A stretch of 64,000 bases of DNA from Sphingomonas tagetis (GTDB lineage Bacteria > Pseudomonadota > Alphaproteobacteria > Sphingomonadales > Sphingomonadaceae). The position numbers were made by a program, and so were the translations under genes. Positions 45,631-53,928 of the stretch are shown piece after piece. How positions within the stretch are numbered: position 1 is the stretch's first letter; each line of letters opens with the position of its first letter. The stretch lies in NCBI RefSeq assembly GCF_024211275.1, contig NZ_JAMLDX010000002.1:248001-312000 (forward strand). Direction: 5' to 3'. The notes below the pieces were generated by a model, which was given only the letters and a program-made list of their open reading frames with translations, searched no databases and was not told the DNA's origin.

Positions 45631-48320
45631 CAGAACTTCACGTTCGCCGTGATCGCGAACATGCGCGGCACCGGGTTCGACGATTGCGGGTCATAGCCGG
45701 TGGCCTGATCGACGAAGGGCGGCTCCTCGTTGAACAGGTTGCGCACGTCGAACGACACGCCGATCCGGTCGGTGATGTCATAGCCGATCAGCAGGTCGAA
45801 CGTGTCGTAGTTGCTGACTTCCTGCCGCGGCGTCACGGTCGTGTTGTAATAGCCGTTCAGGTGGTTCCAGGTCAGCCGCGTCTTGAGCCCGCCGAACTTC
45901 GCGCCGATATCCGCCTGGGTGCGGAATTTCTGCGTGAACCCGATCGTGTCGACGACATTGGTCAGCCCCGCGCCGGGCACCGCCTCGAACAGATAGTCGA
46001 GGATATACGTGCCCTGAATGCCGGCATCGAGTTCGACCCCGCCCCAATTCCAGCGATACGCCGCCGTGAAATCGAGTCCGCGCAGCAGCGAGGTGCCGAG
46101 ATTCTGGCGGCGGCCATCGGCGATGAAGGTCACAAGGCTCTGGTTGATCGCGCTGTTGATCGGCAGCCCGGAATTGACCAGCGCGGCGATCTGCGCCGGG
46201 GTCGGGTTGAACTGACGGAAGTTCGTATAGAGCGGGCTGGTGAGCAGCCCCGGCGTGCCGCGCAACCCCTGGATCTGATCGGTATAGTCGATCCGAAAAT
46301 AGTTGAGCGAGGCGACGAAGCCGTTGAACTCGGGCGGCGCGACCTCGACCCCCAGCGACCAGGTCTTGGCCTTTTCGGGCTTGAGATCCGGGTTGCCGCC
46401 GGCGATGCCGATGCCCTGTATGTTGACACCGCCAGGACCAGGCAGCGTGTCGAAATACAGGCCCGCACCGCCCGCGATCGTCGAAACTTCGGTGAAGGTC
46501 GGCGCACGGAACGAGGTGCCGTAGGTGCCCTTGATCGTCAGCCCCTGAAAGGGCTGGTAGGTCACGCCGAACTTGGGGTTCGTCGTGCTACCGAAGTCGC
46601 TGTAATGCTCATAGCGCAGCGCGAGGCTGAGGTTCAGCTTCTCGATCCCGGCCGAGGCATTGCCCGCCCCGACGATCGGCACGAACAACTCGGCAAAGGC
46701 CGCGTCGACATTGCGGCTGCCATCGTCATTGACGTTGACCGGCGCGGCGATCGGGCCGGTGATCAGGTCGGTGAAGGTATATTCGACGCGATGCTCGCCG
46801 CCGAACGCGATGCGGACATTGCCGCCCGGCATCTCGAACAGCGATCCGTCCATCTGCGCATTGACCACATCGAGCCGCGTGCGCCCGACAATCACGAACT
46901 GGTTGTCGGTAATCGTCGCGATCGTCGTCGGGTTGTTCGGCCCGCCGAACACGTTGAACGCAGTCGCCGCATTGGTGTCGTTGAGCGCCGCCTGCAGCCG
47001 CGCGGCGTTGACGCCGTTGCGGCGGCGGTCGTCAAGCTCCTCCGCCTCGCCATGCGCGTAATAGATGGTTGCGCGGAAGTCACCGAACGGCCTGAACTCG
47101 ACCCCGGCGCTCGCATTCCACGCGGTCGCGCGATAGGGGCGCGAGATCGTACCGATCTGCGGGAACAGGTTATAGGCAACCGTGACGCAGCGCGCGCCGG
47201 CAGGCGCGCCGACGCTGGCGGCGCAGAGCGGCGGCGTCACGCCGACCGGAGCGACATAGAAGGGATTGGTGCTGGGCACGGTCGCGTTGACCGTCGGCAG
47301 CAGCGGGATCGTGCCCGTGCGCCGCGACCAGAAGCCGTCGGCAAAGATGCGAGCGATATCGCCGATTTCCTGGCTGGCGCTCGCGACGAGGCTGACGCGC
47401 TCCTGATCCGGGATCACCTCCAGATTGCTCTCGTAGAAGCAGCGGTTGTTGGTGCCAGCGACCAGCGCGCTGGCATTGGCGCTGGTCACGCCACCGGCCG
47501 GGATCGCATAGGTCTGGCCGCTCACCGTGATCGTGCCGGGGTTACAGGTCATCACGCGCAGGTCGCGCCCGCCGCGGCTGCGGTTGTCATTCTGGTAGAA
47601 GGGCAGCTCGCTCGCCAGCAGCGCGGTGTTCTTCGAATATTCGCCGGCAACGGTGATCCAGCCGCCATCCCATTTATGCCCGGCGAGGCCCGCGATCTGA
47701 TAGTCCTTATAGTCGCCGTCGGTCATGCCGTAGCGGCCACGAACCTCCAGGCCCGAAAAATTCTTGCGCAGGATCAGGTTGACCACGCCGGCGACCGCAT
47801 CCGAACCGTAGATCGCTGAAGCGCCGTCCGCGACGACCTCGACCCGGCCGAGCGCGATCGACGGGATGACCGACGGATCGGTGAACTGGCCCTGCGTGCC
47901 CATCGGCGGCAGGCGCTTGCCGTCATAGAGCAGCAGCGTGGCGTTGGTCGAAAGCCCGCGCAGGTTGATGCCCGCACCGCGCGTCGCGTTGGCCGCGCCG
48001 TTTTGCGCCGAGCCGCCAGCGCGGTTCGCGCCGAGCGACACCACCTGCGGCACGCGGCGCAGCAGGTCGTTGGTCGAGGTGACCGGCTCTTCGGCGATCT
48101 TGGCGGCGTCGATCGAGATCACCGCGGAGCCGACCGGATCGATGCCGCGGATGCGGCTGCCGGTGACGACGATGGCTTCGCCGGCGCTCTCGGCCTGGGC
48201 CGGAGCCTCATCCTGTGCGGCCGGTTCTTCGGTCTGCGCAAAGGCCGGCATGGCGATGCCGAGCGCAAGCGCCCCCAGTGCGGTGTGACGGAGCAGCGTA
48301 ACGGTGTGACGGGTTTTCAT
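45630..48320 (-). CDS. TonB-dependent outer-membrane receptor
   Basis: An 896-residue receptor. Signal peptide: residues 1 to about 30 (LLRHTALGALALGIAMPAFA). A TonB-box-like EAIVVTGSRI precedes the plug (STNDLLRRVPQVVSLG, NLRGLSTNATLLLYDGKRLPP, IYGSDAVAGVVNLIL). The barrel ends in the aromatic C-terminus MFAITANVKF. The start at 48320 is chosen for the signal peptide. In sphingomonads such receptors often import plant oligomers and aromatics as well as siderophores; its direct coupling to an esterase points to a large ester substrate. The antisense frame on the other strand is a composition artefact. Confidence 0.93.
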   Translation of the reverse strand: MKTRHTVTLLRHTALGALALGIAMPAFAQTEEPAAQDEAPAQAESAGEAIVVTGSRIRGIDPVGSAVISIDAAKIAEEPVTSTNDLLRRVPQVVSLGANRAGGSAQNGAANATRGAGINLRGLSTNATLLLYDGKRLPPMGTQGQFTDPSVIPSIALGRVEVVADGASAIYGSDAVAGVVNLILRKNFSGLEVRGRYGMTDGDYKDYQIAGLAGHKWDGGWITVAGEYSKNTALLASELPFYQNDNRSRGGRDLRVMTCNPGTITVSGQTYAIPAGGVTSANASALVAGTNNRCFYESNLEVIPDQERVSLVASASQEIGDIARIFADGFWSRRTGTIPLLPTVNATVPSTNPFYVAPVGVTPPLCAASVGAPAGARCVTVAYNLFPQIGTISRPYRATAWNASAGVEFRPFGDFRATIYYAHGEAEELDDRRRNGVNAARLQAALNDTNAATAFNVFGGPNNPTTIATITDNQFVIVGRTRLDVVNAQMDGSLFEMPGGNVRIAFGGEHRVEYTFTDLITGPIAAPVNVNDDGSRNVDAAFAELFVPIVGAGNASAGIEKLNLSLALRYEHYSDFGSTTNPKFGVTYQPFQGLTIKGTYGTSFRAPTFTEVSTIAGGAGLYFDTLPGPGGVNIQGIGIAGGNPDLKPEKAKTWSLGVEVAPPEFNGFVASLNYFRIDYTDQIQGLRGTPGLLTSPLYTNFRQFNPTPAQIAALVNSGLPINSAINQSLVTFIADGRRQNLGTSLLRGLDFTAAYRWNWGGVELDAGIQGTYILDYLFEAVPGAGLTNVVDTIGFTQKFRTQADIGAKFGGLKTRLTWNHLNGYYNTTVTPRQEVSNYDTFDLLIGYDITDRIGVSFDVRNLFNEEPPFVDQATGYDPQSSNPVPRMFAITANVKF

Positions 48321-48381
48321 GGTCTTCCCTCCTCGATTGGCGCCCGCATGTCCCTGCGGTTCCAGCTTCAGTGCGTTGTGG

Positions 48382-49440
48382 TCAGGTGGTCTCCGCGCGT
48401 GCCGAGCGGGCGGGCCGGTCGGCAAAGCGCGGGGCGAGCGAAAGCAACACGATGGCGGCGATCAGGATTCCGGCGCCGGTCAGTTCGGCCGGGCGCGGCA
48501 TCTTCAGCCCCCACACCCAGGCGAGGATCAATGCGCCGCCAACGCCGGCGACCAGACTCGCCGCACGCTCGAGCGGGACGCAATAGGCGTTCTCGCGCGG
48601 GTCGAGCAGGATGATGATCGCGAACACCGAGACGATGGTGAGCGTCACGCCGATGCCGAACAGCGGCAGGATCACCGGATCGGTCCATACCGACAGGAAG
48701 CCCCAGCCGAGCGCGCCCGATTGCGAGCCGATGCCCGAGGCAGAGATCGCGGCGAGGATCGCCACCGACAGCGGCAGCGCGAACACCTTTTCCTCGACGA
48801 AATATTGGCGGACCGAAGCGGGGTCGCCGCTCTTCGACACCTTGGTCATCACGATCAGGCGGACGAAGTAGCCGACGGTGTAGAGCACCACGGTCAGGAT
48901 CGCGAGCGGCGGCAGGTACAGCCCGCCACGGTCGGTCAGCGTGATTACCATCGCCACCAGCACCATCACCAGCGCCATCCAGCTCCACCAGCGCACCCTG
49001 CGCCCGAAGATCAGGTCGACGATCGGCGCGATGATCAGGATGTCGCCGCGCATCAGCAGCTGGATGAACGGGATGCTGACGCCTTCGAAGGTGAAGGACA
49101 GCGGCACCGTGAACAGCACCAGCGCGGTGCCGAAACCCGAATATAAGGTGTATTTGGTCGGCACCGGAATGCGGCGGCCAAGGAACATCACGCCATGCGC
49201 GTCCTTGTGCCAGCCCGACCACCAGATGAAGAGATAGGTCAGCACGGTGCTGATGATCAGCGAGGCGGGTAGCGTCTCGAGCCCGGTCAGCGGACGTCCG
49301 AGGCCGGGGTGCACGGTACTCGTGATCAGCTTGGTGATGATGACGTTGGGCAGATAGGCGATCAGGTAGAGGAAGACATAGCCTTCCAGCGGGAAGGCGG
49401 TGATCCAGTCCTTCTTGCCCTCGGGCACCGCCGCGCTCAT
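48382..49440 (-). CDS. Multi-pass inner-membrane protein, DMT/EamA-like (uncertain)
   Basis: A 352-residue protein with about ten hydrophobic helices, for example VFLYLIAYLPNVIITKLIT, LALVMVLVAMVITL, and LFGIGVTLTIVSVFAIIILLD. The middle region FIQLLMRGDILIIAPIVDLIFGRRVRWWSW resembles the internal-repeat motifs of drug/metabolite transporters. No soluble domain is present. The ATG at 49440 overlaps the CapA gene stop by four bases. It probably carries a substrate or product of this operon across the inner membrane, but I cannot name the family with confidence. Confidence 0.6.
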   Translation of the reverse strand: MSAAVPEGKKDWITAFPLEGYVFLYLIAYLPNVIITKLITSTVHPGLGRPLTGLETLPASLIISTVLTYLFIWWSGWHKDAHGVMFLGRRIPVPTKYTLYSGFGTALVLFTVPLSFTFEGVSIPFIQLLMRGDILIIAPIVDLIFGRRVRWWSWMALVMVLVAMVITLTDRGGLYLPPLAILTVVLYTVGYFVRLIVMTKVSKSGDPASVRQYFVEEKVFALPLSVAILAAISASGIGSQSGALGWGFLSVWTDPVILPLFGIGVTLTIVSVFAIIILLDPRENAYCVPLERAASLVAGVGGALILAWVWGLKMPRPAELTGAGILIAAIVLLSLAPRFADRPARSARAETT

Positions 49441-50558
49441 GCTGCGGCCTCCAGCACGACCATATCGCTCTCCGCGCGGTAGCGGGCGTTGAGCCCTGCC
49501 TCTTCGGTTACTGCCGCCATGTAGTCGACGACTTCGGCGTGCCGCTCGCTGCCGCGCTCGACGAAACGGGGGACGGCGTCGCGGTCGATGTACAGCGGGA
49601 GAAATCCCGAACGGACGATCTTGCCGTTCGCGATCTCGATCCGGGCCACCATCGAAAGCCGCGACGCCTTGGGGAAATTGTACAGACTCTCGAAATCCGG
49701 TTCCCACGCCTCGGCGAGGACACGGATCTCGTTGAAGCTCTTCGACGCGGCGTGGACCGGGTCCATGCTGAGGTCGGTGGCGAAATTGCACAGCGAGTAG
49801 AAGACCGGCGCGCCGTCGATGACCTCACAGCCCTTCAGGATGTGCGCATGCCCGCCGAGGATCGCGTCTGCCCCTGCGGCGACCGCCGCCCGCGCCACGT
49901 CGCGCTGATAGTCGGCGATGCTCGCACGCACGAAATGGATGCCCCAGTGCAGCGAGACGAAGACGAGGTCCGCCTCCGCCTTGGCCGCGCGGATGTCGGC
50001 TTCCAGCGCAGCGAGGTCCTCGCGGTGCGGATAGGTGTGGATGCGCGCGGGGGTTCCGGGCTGGTCGTGTTCGATCTGCTCGTAGATCGTATGCGCGCGC
50101 ATCGGCGCGCAGCCGGGACGGCGCTCGTCGGCCCAATAGCTATGCGGCAGGATGCTGGAATATGCGAGGATCGCGACCGTGGTGCCGTCGCCCAGCGTGA
50201 AACGGACGGGGCGGCGCGCTTCTTCGATATTCGCGCCTGCCCCGACCGTCTTCAGGCCCACCCGCTCCAAATTCGCTCTGGTCTCGAAAAAGGCGTCATT
50301 GCCCCAGTCGAGCACATGGTTGCCAGCCATCGAGATGACGTCAAAGCCCGCCCGCGCCAGCGCGTCCGCGCCGTCGGGCCGCGCCAGCACCGCGTGCCGC
50401 GCCTGCGGTAGCCGCACGCCCTTTGCGGCGAAGCTCGTCTCGAGCTGGGCGAAGGCGATGTCGGCCGCCTTGAGCACGTCGCGCGTCGCGTCGTAGCTCT
50501 CGTCATAATTGGCGCGGTCGGGTGCGAGATCGCCGGCAGCAACGAAGACGTGAGTCAT
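49437..50558 (-). CDS. CapA-family metallophosphoesterase-like protein
   Basis: A 373-residue protein of the CapA/PGA_cap fold. Motifs in order: FVAAGDLAPDR, FAQLETSFA, SMAGNHVLDWG, VSLHWGIHF and AILGGHAHILKGCEV. These carry the metal-binding Asp, Asn and His residues of calcineurin-like enzymes. Family members are known from poly-gamma-glutamate capsule synthesis, but here no signal peptide or capsule genes are seen. Its place between a P450 and a transporter in a catabolic operon argues for a hydrolytic or binding role on a small molecule. It overlaps both neighbours by four bases. Confidence 0.82.
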   Translation of the reverse strand: MTHVFVAAGDLAPDRANYDESYDATRDVLKAADIAFAQLETSFAAKGVRLPQARHAVLARPDGADALARAGFDVISMAGNHVLDWGNDAFFETRANLERVGLKTVGAGANIEEARRPVRFTLGDGTTVAILAYSSILPHSYWADERRPGCAPMRAHTIYEQIEHDQPGTPARIHTYPHREDLAALEADIRAAKAEADLVFVSLHWGIHFVRASIADYQRDVARAAVAAGADAILGGHAHILKGCEVIDGAPVFYSLCNFATDLSMDPVHAASKSFNEIRVLAEAWEPDFESLYNFPKASRLSMVARIEIANGKIVRSGFLPLYIDRDAVPRFVERGSERHAEVVDYMAAVTEEAGLNARYRAESDMVVLEAAA

Positions 50559-51745
50559 GCCCCCACTCCTTCAGCACGCTCGAAGCTGACCGGCACGCTC
50601 AGCGCGCCGATCTCGGGGAAGCGAGTCTGCTTCGGCTCGCCGGCCAGCGCGAAACCGGGCGCACAGGCCAGCAACTCCGCCAGCGCCACTTCCAGTTCGA
50701 GCTTCGCCAGCGCCGCGCCGACGCACATATGCGGGCCACGGCCGAACGCGACCGAGTCCTTCATGTTCGGCCGATCGAGCCGGAATTCGTCCGCCGCCTC
50801 GAACACGTCCTCGTCGCGGTTGGCCGAGGCGTAGACCAGCGCGATCGGCTCGCCTGCCGGAATCGTCCGCCCGCGCACCGTCACGTCGCACACCGCGGTG
50901 CGCGCAAAGCCACGATAGGGCGTATAGAGCCGCAGGAACTCATCGACCGCCGCCGCGATCAGCGACGTGTCGCCGCGCAAGCGGGCCTGTAATTCACGGT
51001 CTCGGCCAAGATGCACCGCGATCGATCCGATCATCACGCTCGGCGCGATGATGCCGACCACCAGCACCTGGCGGATCGTGCCGACGATCATCTCCTCGGG
51101 CAGCGGCTCGCCATCGACGCGCACCGCGAGCAGCGCGCTCGTCACATCGTCCTCGACCGGCAAGGAGCTGGCCTTGCGGTCGGCGACGATGCCGCGCGCC
51201 ATGTCATAGAGGACCAGGCTCGATTCCTTGGTCGCGTCCATATCGGCCGACTGCACCGCGATATTGTAACGCTGGCCGACGCGCGTCAGCTCGGCGACCG
51301 CATCGGGCGGCAGGTTCATCCAATGGGCGAACACCGCGATCGGCATGTGCGCGGAAAAGTCGGCGACGACATCACCGCCGCCCCGCGCCACCATGTTCGC
51401 CAGCAGGTCGCGGCAAATCTGGCGCATCACCGGTTCCAGCTTGGCGACCTTGCGCTCGGTCAGCAGCGGCGCGATCGCGCGGCGATATGGTGTATGCTCC
51501 GGCGGATCGAGGTGAAGCGGCGGGCGGCGGCCGGTGAACGCCACCTTGGGTATGACATTCTGCTTGGAGGTGATGTAGGTCTGCCAGTCCGCCGCCGCGC
51601 TGGCGACATCGTCATGCTTCATCAGCGCCCAGAAGCCGCCCCAGGCATCGCTGTGCGCGACCGGACACTTTGCTCGCAATTCCGCATATTCCGCGTTCGG
51701 ACTGTCGAACGTCTCCGGCGTCAGCGGATTGAAGTCATGTGTCAT
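50555..51745 (-). CDS. Cytochrome P450 with non-canonical I helix
   Basis: A 396-residue soluble bacterial P450. The haem-binding Cys is in FGRGPHMCVGAALAKLE and the ExxR motif is DEFLRLYTPYRG. In the I helix, where most P450s have AGxDT carrying an acid-alcohol pair for oxygen activation, this one reads VLVVGIIAPSVMIGS, with neither acid nor Thr at those positions. The start MTHDFNPLTPETFDSP is at 51745. No ferredoxin or reductase gene is adjacent. It is the first gene of the operon, 21 bp downstream of a LacI-type operator. The substrate is unknown. Confidence 0.9.
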   Translation of the reverse strand: MTHDFNPLTPETFDSPNAEYAELRAKCPVAHSDAWGGFWALMKHDDVASAAADWQTYITSKQNVIPKVAFTGRRPPLHLDPPEHTPYRRAIAPLLTERKVAKLEPVMRQICRDLLANMVARGGGDVVADFSAHMPIAVFAHWMNLPPDAVAELTRVGQRYNIAVQSADMDATKESSLVLYDMARGIVADRKASSLPVEDDVTSALLAVRVDGEPLPEEMIVGTIRQVLVVGIIAPSVMIGSIAVHLGRDRELQARLRGDTSLIAAAVDEFLRLYTPYRGFARTAVCDVTVRGRTIPAGEPIALVYASANRDEDVFEAADEFRLDRPNMKDSVAFGRGPHMCVGAALAKLELEVALAELLACAPGFALAGEPKQTRFPEIGALSVPVSFERAEGVGA

Positions 51746-51766
51746 AACAATCTTGTTAAGCTCGAA

Positions 51767-51780
51767 TGAAAGCGCTTGCA
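51767..51780. promoter_or_regulatory. LacI-type operator A (P450 operon / lacI)
   Basis: TGAAAGCGCTTGCA with the perfect palindromic core AAGCGCTT. On the minus strand TTGCAA at its edge could be a -35 box, 17 bp from TAACAA, so a bound repressor would block the P450 operon promoter. It also lies 45 bp upstream of the divergent lacI gene, allowing autoregulation. Confidence 0.75.
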
Positions 51781-51825
51781 AGAACCTTTTTGCACTTTGC
51801 GCGCCGACGCGTGTAGGAACCGCAA

Positions 51826-52818
51826 ATGGCGGGGCGAAATCCGAGACTTGACGATGTAGCGGCGAAGGCGGGGGTGTCGGCGGCGACCGTATCACGCTAT
51901 CTCAACAGCCCCGAAATCGTCGCGGCCGCCACCGGCCAGCGAATCCGCGAGGCGATCGACGCCACCGGCTATGTCCAGAATCTCGCGGCGGGCGCGCTCG
52001 CCAGCAGCCGTAGCCGCCTGATCGCCGCGCTCGTCCCCGATATCGCGCAATCGATGTTCAACGACACGGTCGAGGCGATGATCGACGAGCTGGCGATGGA
52101 CGGGAACAGCGTGATGCTCTCGCTCACCGGCCCGGACAATCATCGGCTCGCGCGTGAGATCAACATGGCGCTCGCGCGCCGCGTCGATGCGATCATCCTG
52201 ACCGGCATCGTGTCGGACACCGAGATGCGCCAGAAGCTTCGTCTGGCCGGGATCACGGTGATCGAGACCTGGGGCCTGCCCGAGGACCCGATCGATGTCG
52301 CCATCGGCTTTTCGCACCGCGCCGCGGGCGAGGAGATGGCGCGATTCCTGCGCCAGCGCGGCTATCGCCGCCCGCACCTCGTCGTGCCGCGCTCGACTCG
52401 CTCGGCGCGGCGCGCGAGCGGCTTCGTCACCCGCTGGCTGCACGATGGCGGCGAGGAACCGACCCGGCTCGAGGTCGGGGTGCCGAGCCATTTCGGTCAA
52501 GGCCGCCTCGCTTATCGCGGTCTCGCCGATCTGGCCGCGCAGCCCGACGTCGTCGTGTGCGGCTCCGACTGGATCGCGCAGGGGCTGATCGTCGAGGCGC
52601 AGGCCGCCGGTATCCGCGTGCCCGACCAGCTCGCCGTTACGGGCTTCGGCAACCTCCGCCTCGCCGGCGACATGCGGCCGACGATCACCTCGATGGATAT
52701 CGATGGGGCGCGGATCGCGCGCGAGGTGCTGCGCGTGCTGCGCGCTCGCGCCGCCGGCGAGCCGGTCGAGACGCGCATCGATGTCGGCTTTCGAGTGATC
52801 GCGCGCGAGAGCGCATGA
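51826..52818 (+). CDS. LacI/GntR-type regulator, likely master repressor of the catabolic island
   Basis: A 330-residue LacI-family regulator. The helix-turn-helix is RLDDVAAKAGVSAATVSRYL with the hinge region LAAGALASSRSRLIAALVP. The sensor domain contains VIETWGLPEDPIDVAIGFSH and PDQLAVTGFGNLRLAGDM, close in layout to GntR-type gluconate repressors, though the inducer here may be aromatic or an ester. Four copies of a 14-bp site typical of this family (core AAGCGCTT) sit at promoters within 5 kb of it, the nearest just upstream of this gene. The final TGA is also the first three bases of operator B. Confidence 0.9.
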   Translation: MAGRNPRLDDVAAKAGVSAATVSRYLNSPEIVAAATGQRIREAIDATGYVQNLAAGALASSRSRLIAALVPDIAQSMFNDTVEAMIDELAMDGNSVMLSLTGPDNHRLAREINMALARRVDAIILTGIVSDTEMRQKLRLAGITVIETWGLPEDPIDVAIGFSHRAAGEEMARFLRQRGYRRPHLVVPRSTRSARRASGFVTRWLHDGGEEPTRLEVGVPSHFGQGRLAYRGLADLAAQPDVVVCGSDWIAQGLIVEAQAAGIRVPDQLAVTGFGNLRLAGDMRPTITSMDIDGARIAREVLRVLRARAAGEPVETRIDVGFRVIARESA

Positions 52819-52829
52819 AAGGGCTTGCA
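52816..52829. promoter_or_regulatory. LacI-type operator B (secreted hydrolase)
   Basis: TGAAAGGGCTTGCA, one mismatch to the consensus in the palindrome centre. It begins at the stop codon of lacI and lies 51 bp before the ATG of the alpha/beta hydrolase gene. Confidence 0.65.
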
Positions 52830-52880
52830 TCGCCGATCGGCGCCGTTAGTTTTATCGCATAACATTCACGGGAGAGTGGG

Positions 52881-53855
52881 ATGCGTAACGCGATCGTCGG
52901 ACTGGCTCTGGCGCTGATCACCGGCACGGCGCTGGCGCAAGTTCCGCCCGGCACACCGGGTGTCGCCGAGCAGGAAAAGCGCGACGCCGAAACCCGCGCC
53001 GCCTTCGCAAAACTGCCCGACACGCCCGGCACCGGCCCCTATCCGGCGTTCAAGCAAGTCGATCCCACGCTGCCCGATCACGTCGTCTATCGCCCGCGCG
53101 ACCTGTCGAAGCTGGGCAAGACGAAGCTCGCGGTGCTTGTGTGGGGCAATGGCGGCTGCCGCGACGACGGCGCGAGCGCTCGCCACCACCTCGCGCAGAT
53201 CGCCTCGCATGGCTATCTCGCCATTGCGCCGGGCAAGATCCTGAGCGGCCCGGGCGCGGTCACCGTGGCGCCCCGCCCTACCGATGGCGGGGTGGAAGCG
53301 CGTCAGGGCGTCGCGACGACCTACCGGGACGTCCTGGCCGGCATCGACTGGGCGGTCGCCGAGAATGCGCGCAAGGGCAGCCCTTATTACGGCAAAATCG
53401 ACACCGCCAAGGTCGCCGTCGCCGGTCACAGCTGCGGCGGGCTGCAGGCGATCCAGGCCGGCGCCGATCCGCGCGTGAAGACCGTGATCGTCCACAATAG
53501 CGGCGTGTTCACCGATGGCAGCAATCCGATCAAGGGCATGACCGTCGACAAGTCGCTGCTGTTCAAGCTGCACACGCCAGTGCTCTATGTACTGGGCGGC
53601 AAGCTCGACGTCGCGTGGGTCAACGGCAGCGACGATTACAAGCGCATCGGCCATGTGCCGGTCGCGCTGCTCGACGCGCCGGTCGGCCATGGCGGGACGT
53701 TCCGCGAAGTGAATGGCGGCGAGGTGGCCGGCTTCGCGGTCGATTGGCTGAACTGGCAGCTGCGCGGCGACAAGCGCGCAGCGAAGCGCTTCGTCGGCGC
53801 CGGTTGCGGGCTGTGCCAAAATCCCAAGTGGAAGCTGGAGCGCAAGGGAATTTAA
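52881..53855 (+). CDS. Secreted alpha/beta hydrolase (chlorophyllase / dienelactone-hydrolase-like)
   Basis: A 324-residue exported serine hydrolase. Signal peptide: MRNAIVGLALALITGTALA. The nucleophile elbow is VAGHSCGGLQAIQAGADPR, with GNGGCRDDGASARHHLAQIASHGYLAIAP upstream as the oxyanion/strand region (NGGCRDD) and the likely catalytic His in PVGHGGTFREVNGGEV. GGGAGAG precedes the ATG. It would act in the periplasm on an ester, under the same LacI-type operator as its neighbours. A hairpin follows it. Confidence 0.82.
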   Translation: MRNAIVGLALALITGTALAQVPPGTPGVAEQEKRDAETRAAFAKLPDTPGTGPYPAFKQVDPTLPDHVVYRPRDLSKLGKTKLAVLVWGNGGCRDDGASARHHLAQIASHGYLAIAPGKILSGPGAVTVAPRPTDGGVEARQGVATTYRDVLAGIDWAVAENARKGSPYYGKIDTAKVAVAGHSCGGLQAIQAGADPRVKTVIVHNSGVFTDGSNPIKGMTVDKSLLFKLHTPVLYVLGGKLDVAWVNGSDDYKRIGHVPVALLDAPVGHGGTFREVNGGEVAGFAVDWLNWQLRGDKRAAKRFVGAGCGLCQNPKWKLERKGI

Positions 53856-53880
53856 CGCGCCACGACAACCACATACAGTC

Positions 53881-53909
53881 CGTCATGCTGAAACAAGTTC
53901 AGGGTGACG
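53881..53909. terminator. Hairpin between convergent hydrolase genes
   Basis: An imperfect 12-bp stem (10 pairs) with ends CGTCA / TGACG and a five-base loop. The CGTCAT...GTGACG ends recall the type A palindromes elsewhere, so it may be a small diverged relative. Confidence 0.55.
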
Positions 53910-53928
53910 GCGGGTATGGCGGCCAGCG

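Noticed and set aside
45684..47819. 711-codon open frame antisense to the TonB-dependent receptor
   Set aside because: Its product is an Arg/Asp/His-rich composition with no domains, as expected from the reverse frame of a GC-rich gene.
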